From: Plectrocnemia conspersa | Lineage: Eukaryota; Arthropoda; Insecta; Trichoptera; Polycentropodidae | Direction: 5' to 3' | Length of the DNA stretch: 64,000 bases | Assembly (NCBI GenBank): GCA_009617715.1 | Contig: VTFK01000290.1 | Span: 124,001-188,000 of the forward strand | Program-made: the position numbers and the translations under genes | The notes under the pieces: generated by a model | What the model saw: the letters and a program-made list of their open reading frames with translations, nothing else | The model's database searches: none | What the model was told of the DNA's origin: nothing | In this document: one piece after another, positions 40,933 to 52,635 of the stretch | Numbering within the stretch: the stretch's first letter is position 1 | How the letters are laid out: each line of letters begins with the position of its first letter

Positions 40933-41256
40933 ATGGCGACGCTTTCGAGCAAACCGACTCTGCACGTCATTCGACAGTTGTTGGCAGAAATTAGAAAGTC
41001 GAGCTCGCAGAAGAAAATCAAAGACTTAATGGTCACCCGGTATGTTTTGTCGGAGTGTCGTAAATATCAAACTACGGACAAACAACTGTGTAAAGCTGCA
41101 GAAGAAACCAAACATCTGGCAAACACTTATTTGTGTTATTTGCAAAGCAAGAGGAGGTACCATGAGATCAACGCTGAATACGCAGGTGCAGGAGAAAGGA
41201 CTGTAGCAGACACCGCTAAATTGGTTGGCTTCAAACTGCCACATGATACGTCTTAA
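40933..41256 (+). CDS. FMC1: FMC1 homologue, mitochondrial complex V assembly factor
   Basis: A single-exon 107-residue protein, close to the human length of about 113. The C-terminal G-E-R-T-V-A-D-T-A-K-L-V-G-F-K-L-P-H block matches the conserved end of FMC1 (C7orf55 in human), and L-R-x-x-L-A-E-I-R / T-Y-L-C-Y-L-Q-S fit the rest. It is a mitochondrial LYR-type small helical protein that helps the F1 assembly factor ATPAF2/Atp12. No intron. The start lies 25 bp after the SRR1-like stop, and no promoter-sized gap exists, so a shared (dicistronic) transcript or a promoter inside the SRR1 gene is implied. Poly(A) signal AATAAA at 41,334-41,339. Confidence 0.92.
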   Translation: MATLSSKPTLHVIRQLLAEIRKSSSQKKIKDLMVTRYVLSECRKYQTTDKQLCKAAEETKHLANTYLCYLQSKRRYHEINAEYAGAGERTVADTAKLVGFKLPHDTS

Positions 41257-41339
41257 ATTTACCGTTGATGCATTTCACAACTTTAGTCCTAGATGTAAAT
41301 GTTTATATAATATATTTTATTAAATAGTATAAGAATAAA

Positions 41340-42396
41340 ATAATTTAAAAACAGACGTTTCTTTTTTAACCATAAATTTATTTCATTACCCATCTTGATC
41401 ACAATTAATTTCCTAAATATTCATCCATGATATTAGGAAAATCTTGGAAAACAGAATAATAATTAATAATCACGAACTCTAATTCTCCGAACATAATAGA
41501 AAATCATTGTGATATTCAACACTGATTCATTACACTGGAAATTTATATGATAAATTATTGGAGATACACAGATTTCTTATAATTTTCTAGTAGACTTCTG
41601 ATATAATGTTTTTAAGCATTGACTGCTCAGGGACGTCATTTGCGCTTTTTCCAGAGGGTTTTTTTGCTTTCATTAAAATACATAGTATTTCATTAAATGC
41701 ATGTCCCCATCCCCAAATGACGTCTCTGGGTTTTTATTATATAAATCTGTGGAAGAATTATATGACATTAATTTATTTGAGGATATTAAAGGTTATGTCA
41801 TGCACGCCTTATATAAAAATAATGAAATAGGTTTTTTCAAATTAAGAAATTGTGCAAATGCCTAAAGATTAAAATACGAATAATAATATTTATATTTTTT
41901 TAAATTTCAGTCATAATTCTCACAATTGACTTTTTAATATTGTTAGGTATAAATTATAAATTTAAATTGCAAATCTCTAAATATCTTTAAACTACGTTTA
42001 TGAGATTATAAACATCGTTAATGTCAGTTTTTATCAGCTTTGCACTTAATAAACTAAATTATTTTTTATATTACCATACACACAAGCAAATAAAATATTA
42101 CAACGCATACATCAACAACCATTGGTTTCACCTAATTGCGCCACTGCATTAGACAGGATTAAACAATTTATATTTATATAAAATTTATTCATAAAAAACT
42201 AAATTTGGCTTCATCTCAGGTTCTATTTTTTGGTAGATAAGGGAAGCTATTTAATTACCAAAAAAACATCAAGCTCTTCAGATTTGAAGCATTTTAATAT
42301 GCACATTAATCATAAAAAATACAAATAATGTTCTGTTTAACTATAAAAAATACATTGTATTGTTATATGTTTTAGCGTATTCAAGTTGTTTAGTAT
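41340..42396. other. Convergent intergenic region, FMC1 / ACADSB
   Basis: Holds the 3' ends of FMC1 (+) and ACADSB (-). A minus-strand AATAAA (plus TTTATT at 42,184-42,189) lies about 210 bases past the ACADSB stop. The 41,606-41,830 open frame has no family or splice support. Confidence 0.55.
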
Positions 42397-45300
42397 TTAG
42401 GAAGAGTATTGCTTTTCGATATATTTAGCAATTGTATGCAATTGCATGTTGCTTGTTCCTTCATAAATTGTTCCAATTTTGCAATCTCTGTAATACTTTT
42501 CTTGAGGGAAATCTTGAGTAAAACCGACGCCTCCCATCCAGTCGACACACTTAGAAGTCAGAGTTTGTGCAATTTCTGCAATATTATATAATAAAAATTA
42601 AATCATGAATATATTTTCTGTACAATTAAATAGAAGAAAATATTACCAGAAGCATAATATTTAGCCATAGCTGCCTCCTTGACGAATGGAATTCCAGCTT
42701 CCTTCATTCTAGAAGCGTTGTACGTCAGCAATCTTGCACATTCCAATTCAGTTGCAATTTTCGATATTTCAAATTGCATTCCCTGAATAATAATAAAGTG
42801 ATCAGTTCGTATATTTAAATATATTGTACTTTATTATACAAAATCTAACCTGGAATGAAAAGATCTTTTTTCCGAATTGTTTCCTTTCTAGCGTATATGG
42901 AATTGTCGCATCCATACATCCTTGACATAAGCCTATCATCTGAGCTGCGATTCCAATTCTTCCTTCATTTAAGAATCCAGCTGCATATTTATAGCCCCAT
43001 CCGTATTGACCGAGAATATTTTCTTCGGGCACTCTGACGTTATCAAAGTGTACCATGCATGTTCCGGACGCTTTGATTCCAAGTTTCTTCTCTGGTTTAG
43101 CTACAGTTAATCCAGGAGTCTCTCTTTCAACCAGGAAGCATGTGATTCCTTTATAGCCCTAAATGATCAATCAAACAAAAATTTAAATATTTCCTATTAC
43201 ACATAAATTGCAAAAAAATATAGTCTAATTTATATAACCTTTGACGGATCAGCGTTTGCCATCACTAAGAATAAACCTGCAACGTCAGAATTTGATATCC
43301 ACATCTTAGAACCGTTGATTAAAAAGTCGCTTCCCTCTTTCTTGGCAGTCGTCTTTAAAGAGAATGCATCAGATCCTGACAGCGGCTCCGTTAAACAGAA
43401 GCTTCCAGCATATTTATTAGCTAATAGTGGCAAGTACTTCTGCTTCTGCTCGTCAGTTCCTACTTTCAAAATAAGAGAGTTCACAAGTGTGTTGTGAATG
43501 TCGACGTAAGCTGCAACGGATGCATCTACTTTGGCCAGCTCTTCAACGATGAGCATCATGGTAGTAAAGTTGCAACCGGATCCACCAAGTTCAACGGGTG
43601 TTTCAATGCCCATCAGCTGTTAAAGTGTTGCTATGATTAACAACAAGTAATGCTATGATTAATAACTAGAATACTTAAAGTATATTTTATACGTACACCA
43701 TTTTCGAAAAGCAGTTGTCTGACGGAGTCGTCAATCTTTTCTTCGGCTTCCATTTTTTTAACGAGTGGAGCAATTTTCTCAATTGCCAGTTTTGCAACTG
43801 AAAAACAAAATAGAGACAGAAATATAATAAAAATAATTTTATTCGCACACGCTTAGGTACCCACGCTGGTATGATATAATTATTTTTAATATCTATATTG
43901 TCTATCCGGACTAATATTGTATAAAAATAACTAGTACAAACATTATAAAACCTATAAATATATTGATATTTTCGGATTTTCCAAAAACACAAAAACTACC
44001 ATCAGAACTTCACTTCAGTTCAGCACTTCTATCGCAACTTTCACTTAGACTTTGCTTCCGGCTTGGAATTCGAAGCGGAGCTTTCGCTCAATCGAAAGAG
44101 TCGACCCTTCGAAATCCAAAGAAAGGAACGGCTCCCACACATTTTGATTTTTCATGGAGTGCAATGCAAAACATTTTAATAAATTTTATGACTGAATCAG
44201 GAATCAGACCTAAGATCTTTGATGCTATAACATACATATGTACACTAGTCTAATGCTAACCTATTTTTTTTTATTCATATCTTTAATATTCTTTTTAAAA
44301 AATCGATATAATATTATCTATTGTGTAAAAAACATCCATTTGACGTATATTTGGTCATCAAGTTGACCCTCTATGACGTCAATTATATTTGTTTTTTTAT
44401 TTGATGATTTATGATAACAAAATGATTTCAACAGTTCTTACTATAATAAATCTTCAAGTGTTTGATCTATTCGTCGTTGCAATTTTGATGACGACCTTGG
44501 CGAAAGTGGATTGGCACACCCACACTTACAAGGAGTGTCAACTCAAAATTATTTTTCTTAAGCTTCCACTTCACTCTCCGAAAGTAGGCGACAGTTGGCC
44601 AAGGACGGGAAATGAAAATTCGGGCTTTACTTCGGTCGAGCTCGGTTGTCCCCGCGCTAAAATCTCTCGCAAGTTCTCCGAGGTCACCGCGAACGGAGGT
44701 AAACTGGGGGGGTAATTTTTGTCGAGGCGGCCGACTTCGTCGCCTCGAAAAAATTCCCTCGCTTTTTAGCCCGAAGACGCTTCGAGCGCGAGCGGCGAGA
44801 TACTTCCCCTTTCGCTCCGCGTGACGAGAGAGAGAGATAGAGATGGTTTATCGCAAACTGAGATAGAACGATTCAATTTTAATATGGGCGTCTTCACGAT
44901 CGCGCCACTGTTTGGTTTTTTGCCCGATCTGGACGGCCAAAAAATTATTTCTCCACTTTAGTTGATTCCATAAGTGCTCTTAGTCAAATATATGATATTA
45001 TAAGTGCTAAAAAATACAATTATTTAAAGTATTTCTTTAATTGTAGGCCCGAGGAATAGAATTCCGTGTTGAACGGTCGTGCGAATTTCGCCGCGTAGCG
45101 TAAAAAAAAAAATTGTATATGTCACAAATTTGTGTTTTTATTAAGAAAAAAGTATTTGACTAGCATTTTACCATACTCGGTATCGTTTTTTTAAATATGT
45201 ATATATTTAGTCATTCCAAACAAATTTTTTATTTTATTTCATTAGTACGCGATCCACAATTTGACGTTTACTGATTTTACCACGGTAACCATATTATTAA

Positions 45301-48300
45301 AAAAATTACAATCATTACAAAACTGTATTTTAAATTTGACGTTAACATTTCTTTAATTGTAGGCCCGAGGAAGAGGAATTCCGTGTTTAACGGCCGTGCG
45401 TAGCGTAATAAAAAAATTTAGCCGCGTAGCGTAAAAAAAAAAAATTGTATATGTCACAAATTTGCTGTTTTATATTAAGAAAAAGTATTTGACTAGCATT
45501 TTATCATACCCGGTATCGTTTTTTTTTAAATATGTGTATATTTGGTGATTCTGAACAAATTTTTAGGTCGTAACTTTCGCGACTAAGCCCCGTCCCATTT
45601 TTAAGAATAATACATTTTTAAGGTATGCAATGTGTTAAAAACCGCAAAAAAATCCGCAGTCAATTTTGCATGTATCATAAAGAGAAAGACCTAAGCTATA
45701 TATTGTATATATAAAATCTCAATTCAGCAAATTGACTTTCCATACTTTTCCTTAAAAAAATAATAGAAATTATTCATTAGTTGCACACTTGAACGTTTCC
45801 TGTTTATTATTTATTAGTGACAGTGAAGCCTCGATTCAACATAAAATGTCTTATTTACTAACATTGATCTATTCCGGTGCATTGCAATCATCCACCATCC
45901 TTTTTTTCTCCATTTGGCTTTAATTTTTTTGTGTTTAAAACACGCACGTAGTTATAATACGCGAGGTTGAAGCGTGCACGCGTATGAAATTCCCCGGCTG
46001 TGCGAACGCTATTCGAAAAACTGCGACCTTGACCGACTTCGGTCGAACTTCCACTAGGACAACTTTCGGAGAGTGAAGTGCGGGTATTACAGCGTTGATA
46101 AGTTTATATTAAATTTATTATTTTATAGTTACCCTTTAGGAATGGAAATTAATATTATAATCAGTGACACTGCATAAAAATTAGTATTTCTTAAATATTA
46201 TTATTAGATTATAATATTAATTTCCATTCCTAAAGGGTAACTATAAAATAATAAATTTAATATAAACTTATCAACGCTGTAAGAAAAATAATTTTGAGTT
46301 GACACTCCTTGTAAGTGTGGGTGTGCCAATAATATATATATTACTTATAATGTTCTTAGTCGTTATTATACATTAAAATGCAAGTCTTATAACATTTGAT
46401 TGAAAACACATTATAACCCTTAATAAATTAAATAACCCTTATTATAATAAATAATATAATGCCTGACGACTCAACGGTTCAATTGGACAATTTATATTAG
46501 GTAATTGATCAGTTTTGTAGTCTTTGATCAAAGTTCAGAGCGTTTGTATTCTCTATTCACAAGCTAATCTCATTGTATTACTGCTGTGTTGTTGAAAGTG
46601 TGGTGTTATCAAAATTGCAGACATTCAACCACATATTACATGTTACTGTAACATAAATAACGCATGCAATTTTTCTTGAATATGATAATATATAACTGGC
46701 ATAATACACGGAAATCTCACGTGCAGATTATTATTACATAAATTCAAACGACCTCAATACAGCTTTATACTTTTTTATATTGATATTATTTTAAAAATAC
46801 AATTGATTGGGTACAAATAATTTGCAATGAATATTTAAATGAGAACTAATTAAGGAAAAAAATAAATAGTTCATATTTTTAAAAATATTATTTTTTTACT
46901 TTATTGTACCTGTTCTAATTTATTTGGAACATGCCCAGCCAAACTTGTGTTATGGGCAAGATTATTGAACCAAACTGAACGCGATTTTATACCACTAGCG
47001 TCCGTGATATATGGACGCAAGATAAATGTTTCGCTGGGTCTTGATAATATGACATTGCCCAAATCCCCAGAACCCCCAAAGGCAAAAATTAAACAATATC
47101 ATTTATGTATTTATATAATAAATATATTATGTTAAAGGTAAAGTAGTTGTACATAAAACATGGTTTGCTACCACTGGTGACAAAATGCCAGAAATCATTT
47201 CATTGCCTAACAAGTTACAAAACGATCTGGGGAAAAGTCCGAATCATCCTAAAAAAGAAGATATGCCATTACGAGTCTGATTCATTAAATCATCCTCAAT
47301 AATAATTGTAAAAAGAGATGACAAAAGGACTAAATCTAACCATTATTATTTTTAGAATTATGCCGTTTTTTGTACAGACAAACGTTTAAGCACGAGATCT
47401 CACACTCAAACGCGGGCGACTGCAAATATCTTCGCGGTCGACTGGTAGATCACAGGTCGCCCTAATATATATTATACATCGTTACATTTTTTTGTCTATT
47501 TGTTATATTACATGTTAACAAATTCAAAACAGTTGTTAATAAATTACAACGTATAACTATCGCATGCTACAAGTATCTAACAAAAAAATAGTGTAACTGT
47601 TACATAGATGTAAGAACTATGTATATATGAACTATATAGTTTTAAAATATATTTACAATTATAATGTAAATAATTAATGGTTGTGCGCTTAAACTCCCAA
47701 CTCGTTCAGTAAAAATTCATTACATTAATTATGATGTGAAATACTTATAAACTTTATTATTGACATGTGATAACCCTGACAATGAACAAAATACGAACCT
47801 TCAAGGCCTCAAGTACGACAACTCGTTTACCAGATGAAATACTAGTTACCTTAACTTTATTAGTAGGAAGTAGAAATTATCTTATTATTCAGAAGATGCT
47901 ATTTGATTTGTATTGCTATTTAATTACTTTAAGAAAGTTTTAAGATACAAACATATTCGTAGAGCAAAATTTGGTTTTATTGAGCAAAACCGGTTTATAG
48001 GCAGTTTTTATTACTATTTCTGACATAGTAACAGTCATAATATAAAAAATAACATCGTCAAACTAGTAGGCTTGTTGCAGGAAAAGTAAAAACACGATAA
48101 GAAAATAAAGGCATGTTATGATTATGACGTTTATTTTTTTATCATGTCCAAAACAATAACCTTGGTAACTAATTTGATACCGTGTGTACGTGCAAATATT
48201 TGACCTAAAGAAAACGCGGCATAAGATAAGATTTTAATGTAATTTTATGCATCAGTTATGTCAGACTTTTGATTTTTATATATATATTTTGCATATTAGA

Positions 48301-48937
48301 TGTAGTATTAGGCTATTAGTTAAAAATATTGAATTAGTTAGATAAAATAAAGGCATTATATTATATTGTTTGTTTAATTTTATTGACAAGGAAATGCTAT
48401 ATTGACAAGTCATCAAAGATTAAATTTATATCAAAACATAACTTGTTTTCATCTTAATGAAAGCAGGATATTGTTGGTAGCTATATATTATAGATAATAT
48501 TTTTAACCGTCAGTATACGTTTTATCGCATTTACATTGCTGTTTAAATATTAGATCAAATGCTATATTTGGCTAAGTGCGAATTTTTGCTACGAATATTG
48601 TAAAGGAAGCACCACGTAGTCACGAGTTTAATATGAACTTTGTAAAATGTTATTTATAGCTACTAAACCTGTTTCTTTCATTGCCATTTCGTCTTCGGTA
48701 AAGACAGTCAAGGGTTGATGCATACTCAAAGTGGAATTTTGCCTATTAGCTGTCGCCAAAAGCTTGGTAGAGCTTCTCCATTGTTCAGCAGCCTAAAAAT
48801 AAAAAATCATCATTAAAAATATATTACACAACCAAATTATGATAATACAACGATTTGTTAAAAAAACTTTGTTTCCGCTAAGTTACCATTGCCGTTTCTA
48901 CTATTGTACCAGGTACCAGTCGCAGCAAATGTGTCAT
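42397..48937 (-). CDS. ACADSB: Short/branched-chain specific acyl-CoA dehydrogenase, mitochondrial
   Basis: Seven exons on the minus strand: 48,887-48,937, 48,669-48,792, 43,697-43,797, 43,239-43,616, 42,850-43,158, 42,647-42,782 and 42,397-42,575. All have GT..AG borders and consistent phase; 425 residues. It oxidises 2-methylbutyryl-CoA and related short-branched acyl-CoAs with FAD in isoleucine catabolism, passing electrons to ETF. Visible: a basic, Ser/Thr-bearing N-terminus likely to be a mitochondrial transit peptide, [10 protein letters not shown] start of the mature enzyme, [33 protein letters not shown] and Y-E-G-T-S-N. The glutamate in the last motif (residue about 405) is the usual catalytic base of this subfamily. 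Intron 2 is 4.9 kb and carries a transposon-like element. Confidence 0.93.
44510..46330. mobile_element. 1.8-kb element with 51-bp perfect terminal inverted repeats and an internal 76-bp-arm palindrome
   Basis: The ends 44,510-44,560 and 46,280-46,330 are exact 51-bp inverted repeats starting ATTGGCACACCCACACTTAC. A 20-bp motif CACTTCACTCTCCGAAAGT is also inverted (about 44,566 and 46,060). Near the right end, 46,087-46,162 and 46,207-46,282 form a near-perfect 76-bp hairpin with a 44-bp loop. Two direct repeats of about 200 bp (45,031-45,230 and 45,347-45,565) lie inside. No transposase frame is seen, so it is non-autonomous. It sits in ACADSB intron 2. No target duplication was clear. The superfamily is not identified. 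Confidence 0.8.
45031..45565. repeat. Two direct copies of a ~200-bp unit inside the inverted-repeat element
   Basis: Both copies begin ATTTCTTTAATTGTAGGCCC and continue with an AATTCCGTGTT..AACGG..CGTGCG motif, CGCGTAGCGTAAAAAAAA, a TATATGTCACAAATTTG motif and GTATTTGACTAGCATTTTA. They differ by scattered substitutions and small indels, including an extra CGTGCGTAGCGTAAT segment in the second copy. The unit period is about 316 bp. Confidence 0.85.
46890..47280 (+). pseudogene. Coding-like fragment in ACADSB intron, unrecognised
   Basis: A plus-strand frame from about 46,890 to 47,134 has non-AT-driven composition (motifs [13 protein letters not shown] and [11 protein letters not shown]). 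A second stretch at about 47,139-47,279 ([16 protein letters not shown]) ends in TGA. An acceptor-like AG precedes the second block, but no good donor joins them. It lies antisense within ACADSB intron 2. It may be a degraded retrocopy or exon pair of a nested gene; the family is unknown. Confidence 0.3.
47281..48668. other. ACADSB intron 2, remainder
   Basis: AT-rich intronic sequence with nothing else recognised. Confidence 0.6.
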
Positions 48938-49264
48938 TTGTGTTTTAAATGACTAAATAAATACGCACTAAATATTCAAGTGCGAGATTCGTTCATTGAA
49001 CAGTGATCCAATCATTTTATGCAAAAGGAGAATCTTTTTATCGGCAACTATGCGCGTGTTGGGTGTTGAAAAGAGCAGGCGTAAGACTTCTATGACGTTA
49101 GAATAAAAAACTTATTCTTATGCGTATTGAGTGATTAGTATATTTTATTATATTTTAGTTGTATTTTACATTACTTTAGTCGTTTTTATTTTTAAGATCA
49201 TTCTGATATGTTTTAGTTTTTAAGTACAGTGTTAACATATAATTAAATAATGTATTTTTCAAAG
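48938..49264. promoter_or_regulatory. Intergenic/promoter region upstream of ACADSB
   Basis: The ACADSB start codon faces left. A tentative rightward gene begins within about 330 bp, so this would be a bidirectional promoter if that gene is real. No TATA box is evident. A short open frame with ATG at 49,050 runs to a GTAAGA donor-like site at about 49,081 and could supply a first exon. Confidence 0.35.
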
Positions 49265-49697
49265 ACATACATATGTATATACATGTTAAAACATTTATTG
49301 TTAAAAATGTTAAAACATATTTCATTGAAAGTGAATATCTGTGGATAAATTGTTTTATTACTAGTATAACAATTGCGAAAATTGGAAAAGAGTTTTGTGA
49401 AGCAATAATAGGGCACTTATATCTACTACGTGTCACAAATGAACCGATTTCACTAATTAAACCAAATATGTGCGTAATTTACGGTCATTACGTTATAATC
49501 GACGACTTAGGTTAATTTGTTTATCCTCCGTGTAACAAAATTGATTTTTTATATGTCAAATTTACAGAATTATATCTGTATGTATGTATATGTCTATAGG
49601 CACACCTATACGTATGCTAAAATATTTGCAAGCCACGCCACGAGTGTACATTCAATCAAACTCATTGGCAATTCGTGAATTGAAAATGAGCTCGTAA
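49265..49697 (+). CDS. Tentative small gene head-to-head with ACADSB, unrecognised
   Basis: An open frame to 49,510 ends at a GTTAAT donor after D-D-L-G. A strong acceptor (CTATAG) at 49,599 opens a second block, 49,600-49,697. This completes the split codon (G|GC) and reads T-P-I-R-M-L-K-Y-L-Q-A-T-P-R-V-Y to TAA. Matching phase on both sides of a short intron is the main support. A possible first exon ends near 49,081 and would join at an AG at 49,263-49,264, also in phase. The core (E-A-I-I-G-H-L-Y-L-L-R-V and V-I-Y-G-H-Y-V-I-I-D) has a beta-rich pattern. I cannot assign a family. The start codon is uncertain. Confidence 0.3.
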
Positions 49698-49699
49698 AA

Positions 49700-51370
49700 T
49701 ACGTTAATAGTATTTTCCTACGGGTAATCTCGCATTTATAGGTAGAGTTATTATTTTTGCACGTACTTGTACTGCCAATCTCCTCAATGGAAACATTCTG
49801 CCAAGTAGTCGTCCACCCACCAACAAGCACCGTCTGCAAAAGAGTGGTCCTGGCTGTTCGAACGTGGAAGAACTCGTATACATGTAATATTTATCAACAC
49901 TCGTCAGTGGTTCTCAATTTTAATAATATGAAAAACTATTTTATAAAATATAATGTCTTATCAGAAGAAAATTAAGTATTTAGTGTACATGCTTAAAACG
50001 ATTATTTGATTTCTATTAGGTATACATTTTCTTGACTGACCATTTTCTTATACACGCCAAATAGATGCTTTCAAATTTTTCAAGTAAAATGGCAATTTAT
50101 GAGTAAAACTGACAAAATTGCGATTAAAAGTAAATTATCATAAAATACTATACTGCGCAATTATTAATTATTTAATACATAAATAATTAATAATACACAG
50201 ATTAGAAAAATATTAGATTTTTGCTAACAAAAAGTTTCAGTAAAGGTTATGTGGGACATGTGACTCCACAATAAATGTTTCTTATTTTTTATCCGCTTCT
50301 ACAAAAGCGTGGGCGATGCATGGCGTCGCGACGCAAATTGATAGTTATGGGGCTACAAACCATTGAATTATTTTTTATTTATACTGAAAACACTATAATA
50401 TACACTTATACTCTGCCAGAGTTTTAAAACTTTATCTTGTACGATTTAGTCCCAATACGAATGTGAAATAGACAAAATCTTACTCTTAATATTATTGTAT
50501 AACTCAATATTCGCGATGGAATCATCTAGTGTGGTTCTTAGCCCTGAATGCACTAAAACATATATAAATTTACGAATAACAAGAGCTTAATAATAACCAA
50601 TTTATTATTTTAAGAAATGGCGATTTTATGACCCTAAAAAAATTATGGGAGGGGGGGCAATTTTAAGGATCGCCCTGGGATAGCTATATAGTCATATAAG
50701 AATATCTTTCATCTACCAGTCGCAAATTAATCGGCAATGTCACGTGTTAGAAAATATCAATCCAATTGATTGCGTTCGCTTCGTTTTGCGCCGCACCGGG
50801 CTCTCGCGCCGCACCGGGCTCTCGTGCGTTTGGTCACGTAGGACACTTCAAGCGGTAGCGACTGTTTGTTATTTTCGCGTCGAGTTCGCTCACGTAGGAC
50901 GCCACCTTAGTACATAATTTTATACCATGTAATAATTAAACAACAAAATATTGCAACCGTAAAACTGTATCTCAATATCAACCCGTAACTACACACATAG
51001 GATGATCTAATTCGAGTTTCTTATGTTGGCAGCACTGCAAATCAAATAAGGCACATTTAAACTTATCTGAGTATGTTAACAAGCAAAATTGTCGCATTTG
51101 AGGCGAGTTAAATCCTTATGTGACGCACGAGAGATTATTACATACCAAAAAAATGATAATTTGTGGCGCATTGTGGTCATTGGGTCTTACTTTTTTTCTA
51201 AGTTCTAAGTTTTTGTGGTGTGAGAAGCTGCGCGGTGCGCTTCGTTTTCAGTCTGGATGTGATTGTCGATTTGTTGTTGTCGATTGAGGTCGTCTATCTG
51301 GAAATAAGGTGTAATATGTCTGTAGTAAATGTCATGTGTGACTAAGTTGGATTGCTACTCATCTGTTTTA
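49700..51370. other. Intergenic stretch
   Basis: No supported gene. Positions 49,700-49,900 are GC-normal with overlapping frames on both strands but no family match. Positions 50,788-50,823 hold a perfect 18-bp tandem duplication (GCGCCGCACCGGGCTCTC twice). This sits in a CG-rich patch to about 50,910 that looks promoter- or repeat-like. A poly-G run lies at 50,649-50,657. Confidence 0.5.
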
Positions 51371-51379
51371 TGGTGGCTC

Positions 51380-51950
51380 GTATTTCAGCACATCTCTAGG
51401 GTGCGGGTTTCTGTGCGGGTCATCTGCGCTGGACAGGCTCTTTATGGTGTCGTTGGGCACGGAGGGCAGTGTCTCATTAAATCTCGTTGAGATTTAGTTG
51501 ATGAATTCCATGATGAGCCTGGTGTCGGTATCCTACCGGATATCGACGTTCCTGATAAACCACGGGGCGTCTACTGCTTCTCGCAATATTCTGTTCTACA
51601 CGACCTGCAGTTTGTCTATGAGTGTCGGGCGGGCGTATCTCCACACTGGGGCCGCGTACGTCATGATTGGCTGGATCATCGTTTTGTAGAGCAGAACCTT
51701 ATTTTTTAGGTTTAGTTTGCTACGTCTGCCCGTGATCGGACGGAGCGCCGCCATGCCTCCTATCGCCTTGGTTCGCACATGATTGATATGCGGCTTCCAT
51801 GTTAGTCTCTCGTCGAGGATGAGTCCGAGGTAGCGAGTTTCGCTGACCCACGGGATCCCCTCTCCGAACATCTTAGTGGAGCCGGCTGATCTGTTTTTCC
51901 TGCCGGGCCTCCTGGTGAAGAACACCGCCTACTTTTTTTGAAAAGGATGA
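51380..51950 (-). mobile_element. Jockey-like LINE remnant, C-terminal RT region
   Basis: On the minus strand, 51,596-51,925 reads an open thumb/connection segment: R-Y-L-G-L-I-L-D-E-R-L-T-W-K-P-H, then K-T-M-I-Q-P-I-M-T-Y-A-A-P-V-W, and L-Q-V-V. After one stop it continues N-R-I-L-R-E-A-V-D-A-P-W-F-I-R-N and later L-P-S-V-P-N-D-T-I, the usual tail of Jockey-clade ORF2. A frameshift near 51,930 breaks the upstream A-V-F-F-T-R-R motif from the preceding codons. It is G+C richer than its flanks, as expected for a more recent insertion. The 5' part is replaced by an LTR-like repeat. Confidence 0.88.
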
Positions 51951-51957
51951 AGGTTTG

Positions 51958-52635
51958 GCGACAGGATGGTGACGGGTGGCAATTAGACACGGATTGAGCC
52001 GCTGCAGTAGTATTTTTATTGCGTATTTAATGTTACTTGTTAGAATGTACAATGAACAGTGTGCGGGCCCGTAACCGTGACGTAAGATGATGCAACTTGC
52101 CATACATCGGGTGCAACGTTGAATGTGTTGCGTGAAAACTTCGCAAGTCGCATTATTTCACGTTTAAGTGACATCAACTGGTCGGCAAGATCATGCGATT
52201 TAACGCCGTTACATTTTTTTACAGGGTTACGCATGTCACGTCTACGCCGATAAACCTAAAATGATAGAGCACATGAAAACTAACATCCGACAAATCCTAG
52301 CCGAAATACGAAAATGTACGAAAAAGTAATCTAAAAGATCGGCTGCCAGAGCCGACCATTTAATAAAGATTATTTTTTTTAATTATATATATTATATTAA
52401 CATCAAATGGTCGATTAGTAAAAAATCCAGACATCTTTAAATTTTTATATATTTTTTTAAAGTTCAGAAACTAAAGTTGGATTACATTTACAAAATAAAA
52501 AACAACAACAGTAGTTTAGGGTCTGTGATGGTGACGGGTGGCAATGAGACACAGATTGAGCCACTGCAGTAATATATTTATTGAAGATTAACGGTGTTTA
52601 CATTACAAGGGGCGCGCGCGCGACGGCACGCGTCC
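51958..52635 (-). mobile_element. LTR-like repeat pair around a short remnant
   Basis: Two direct copies of about 60 bp begin GGTGACGGGTGGCAAT (at about 51,967 and 52,529) and continue GAGACAC(G/A)GATTGAGCC(G/A)CTGCAGTA to a TTTATTG. Read on the minus strand they contain AATAAA and end ...CACCATCAC, as LTR ends do. Between them, about 52,230-52,339 reads a short plus-strand coding-like frame (M-I-E-H-M-K-T-N-I-R-Q-I-L-A-E-I-R-K) ending before AATAAA. Probably a truncated or nested LTR element; the family is unknown. Confidence 0.4.

Noticed and set aside
43963..44253. Plus-strand 96-codon frame in ACADSB intron 2
   Set aside because: No homology recognised, lies in intronic sequence and depends on a chance open frame.
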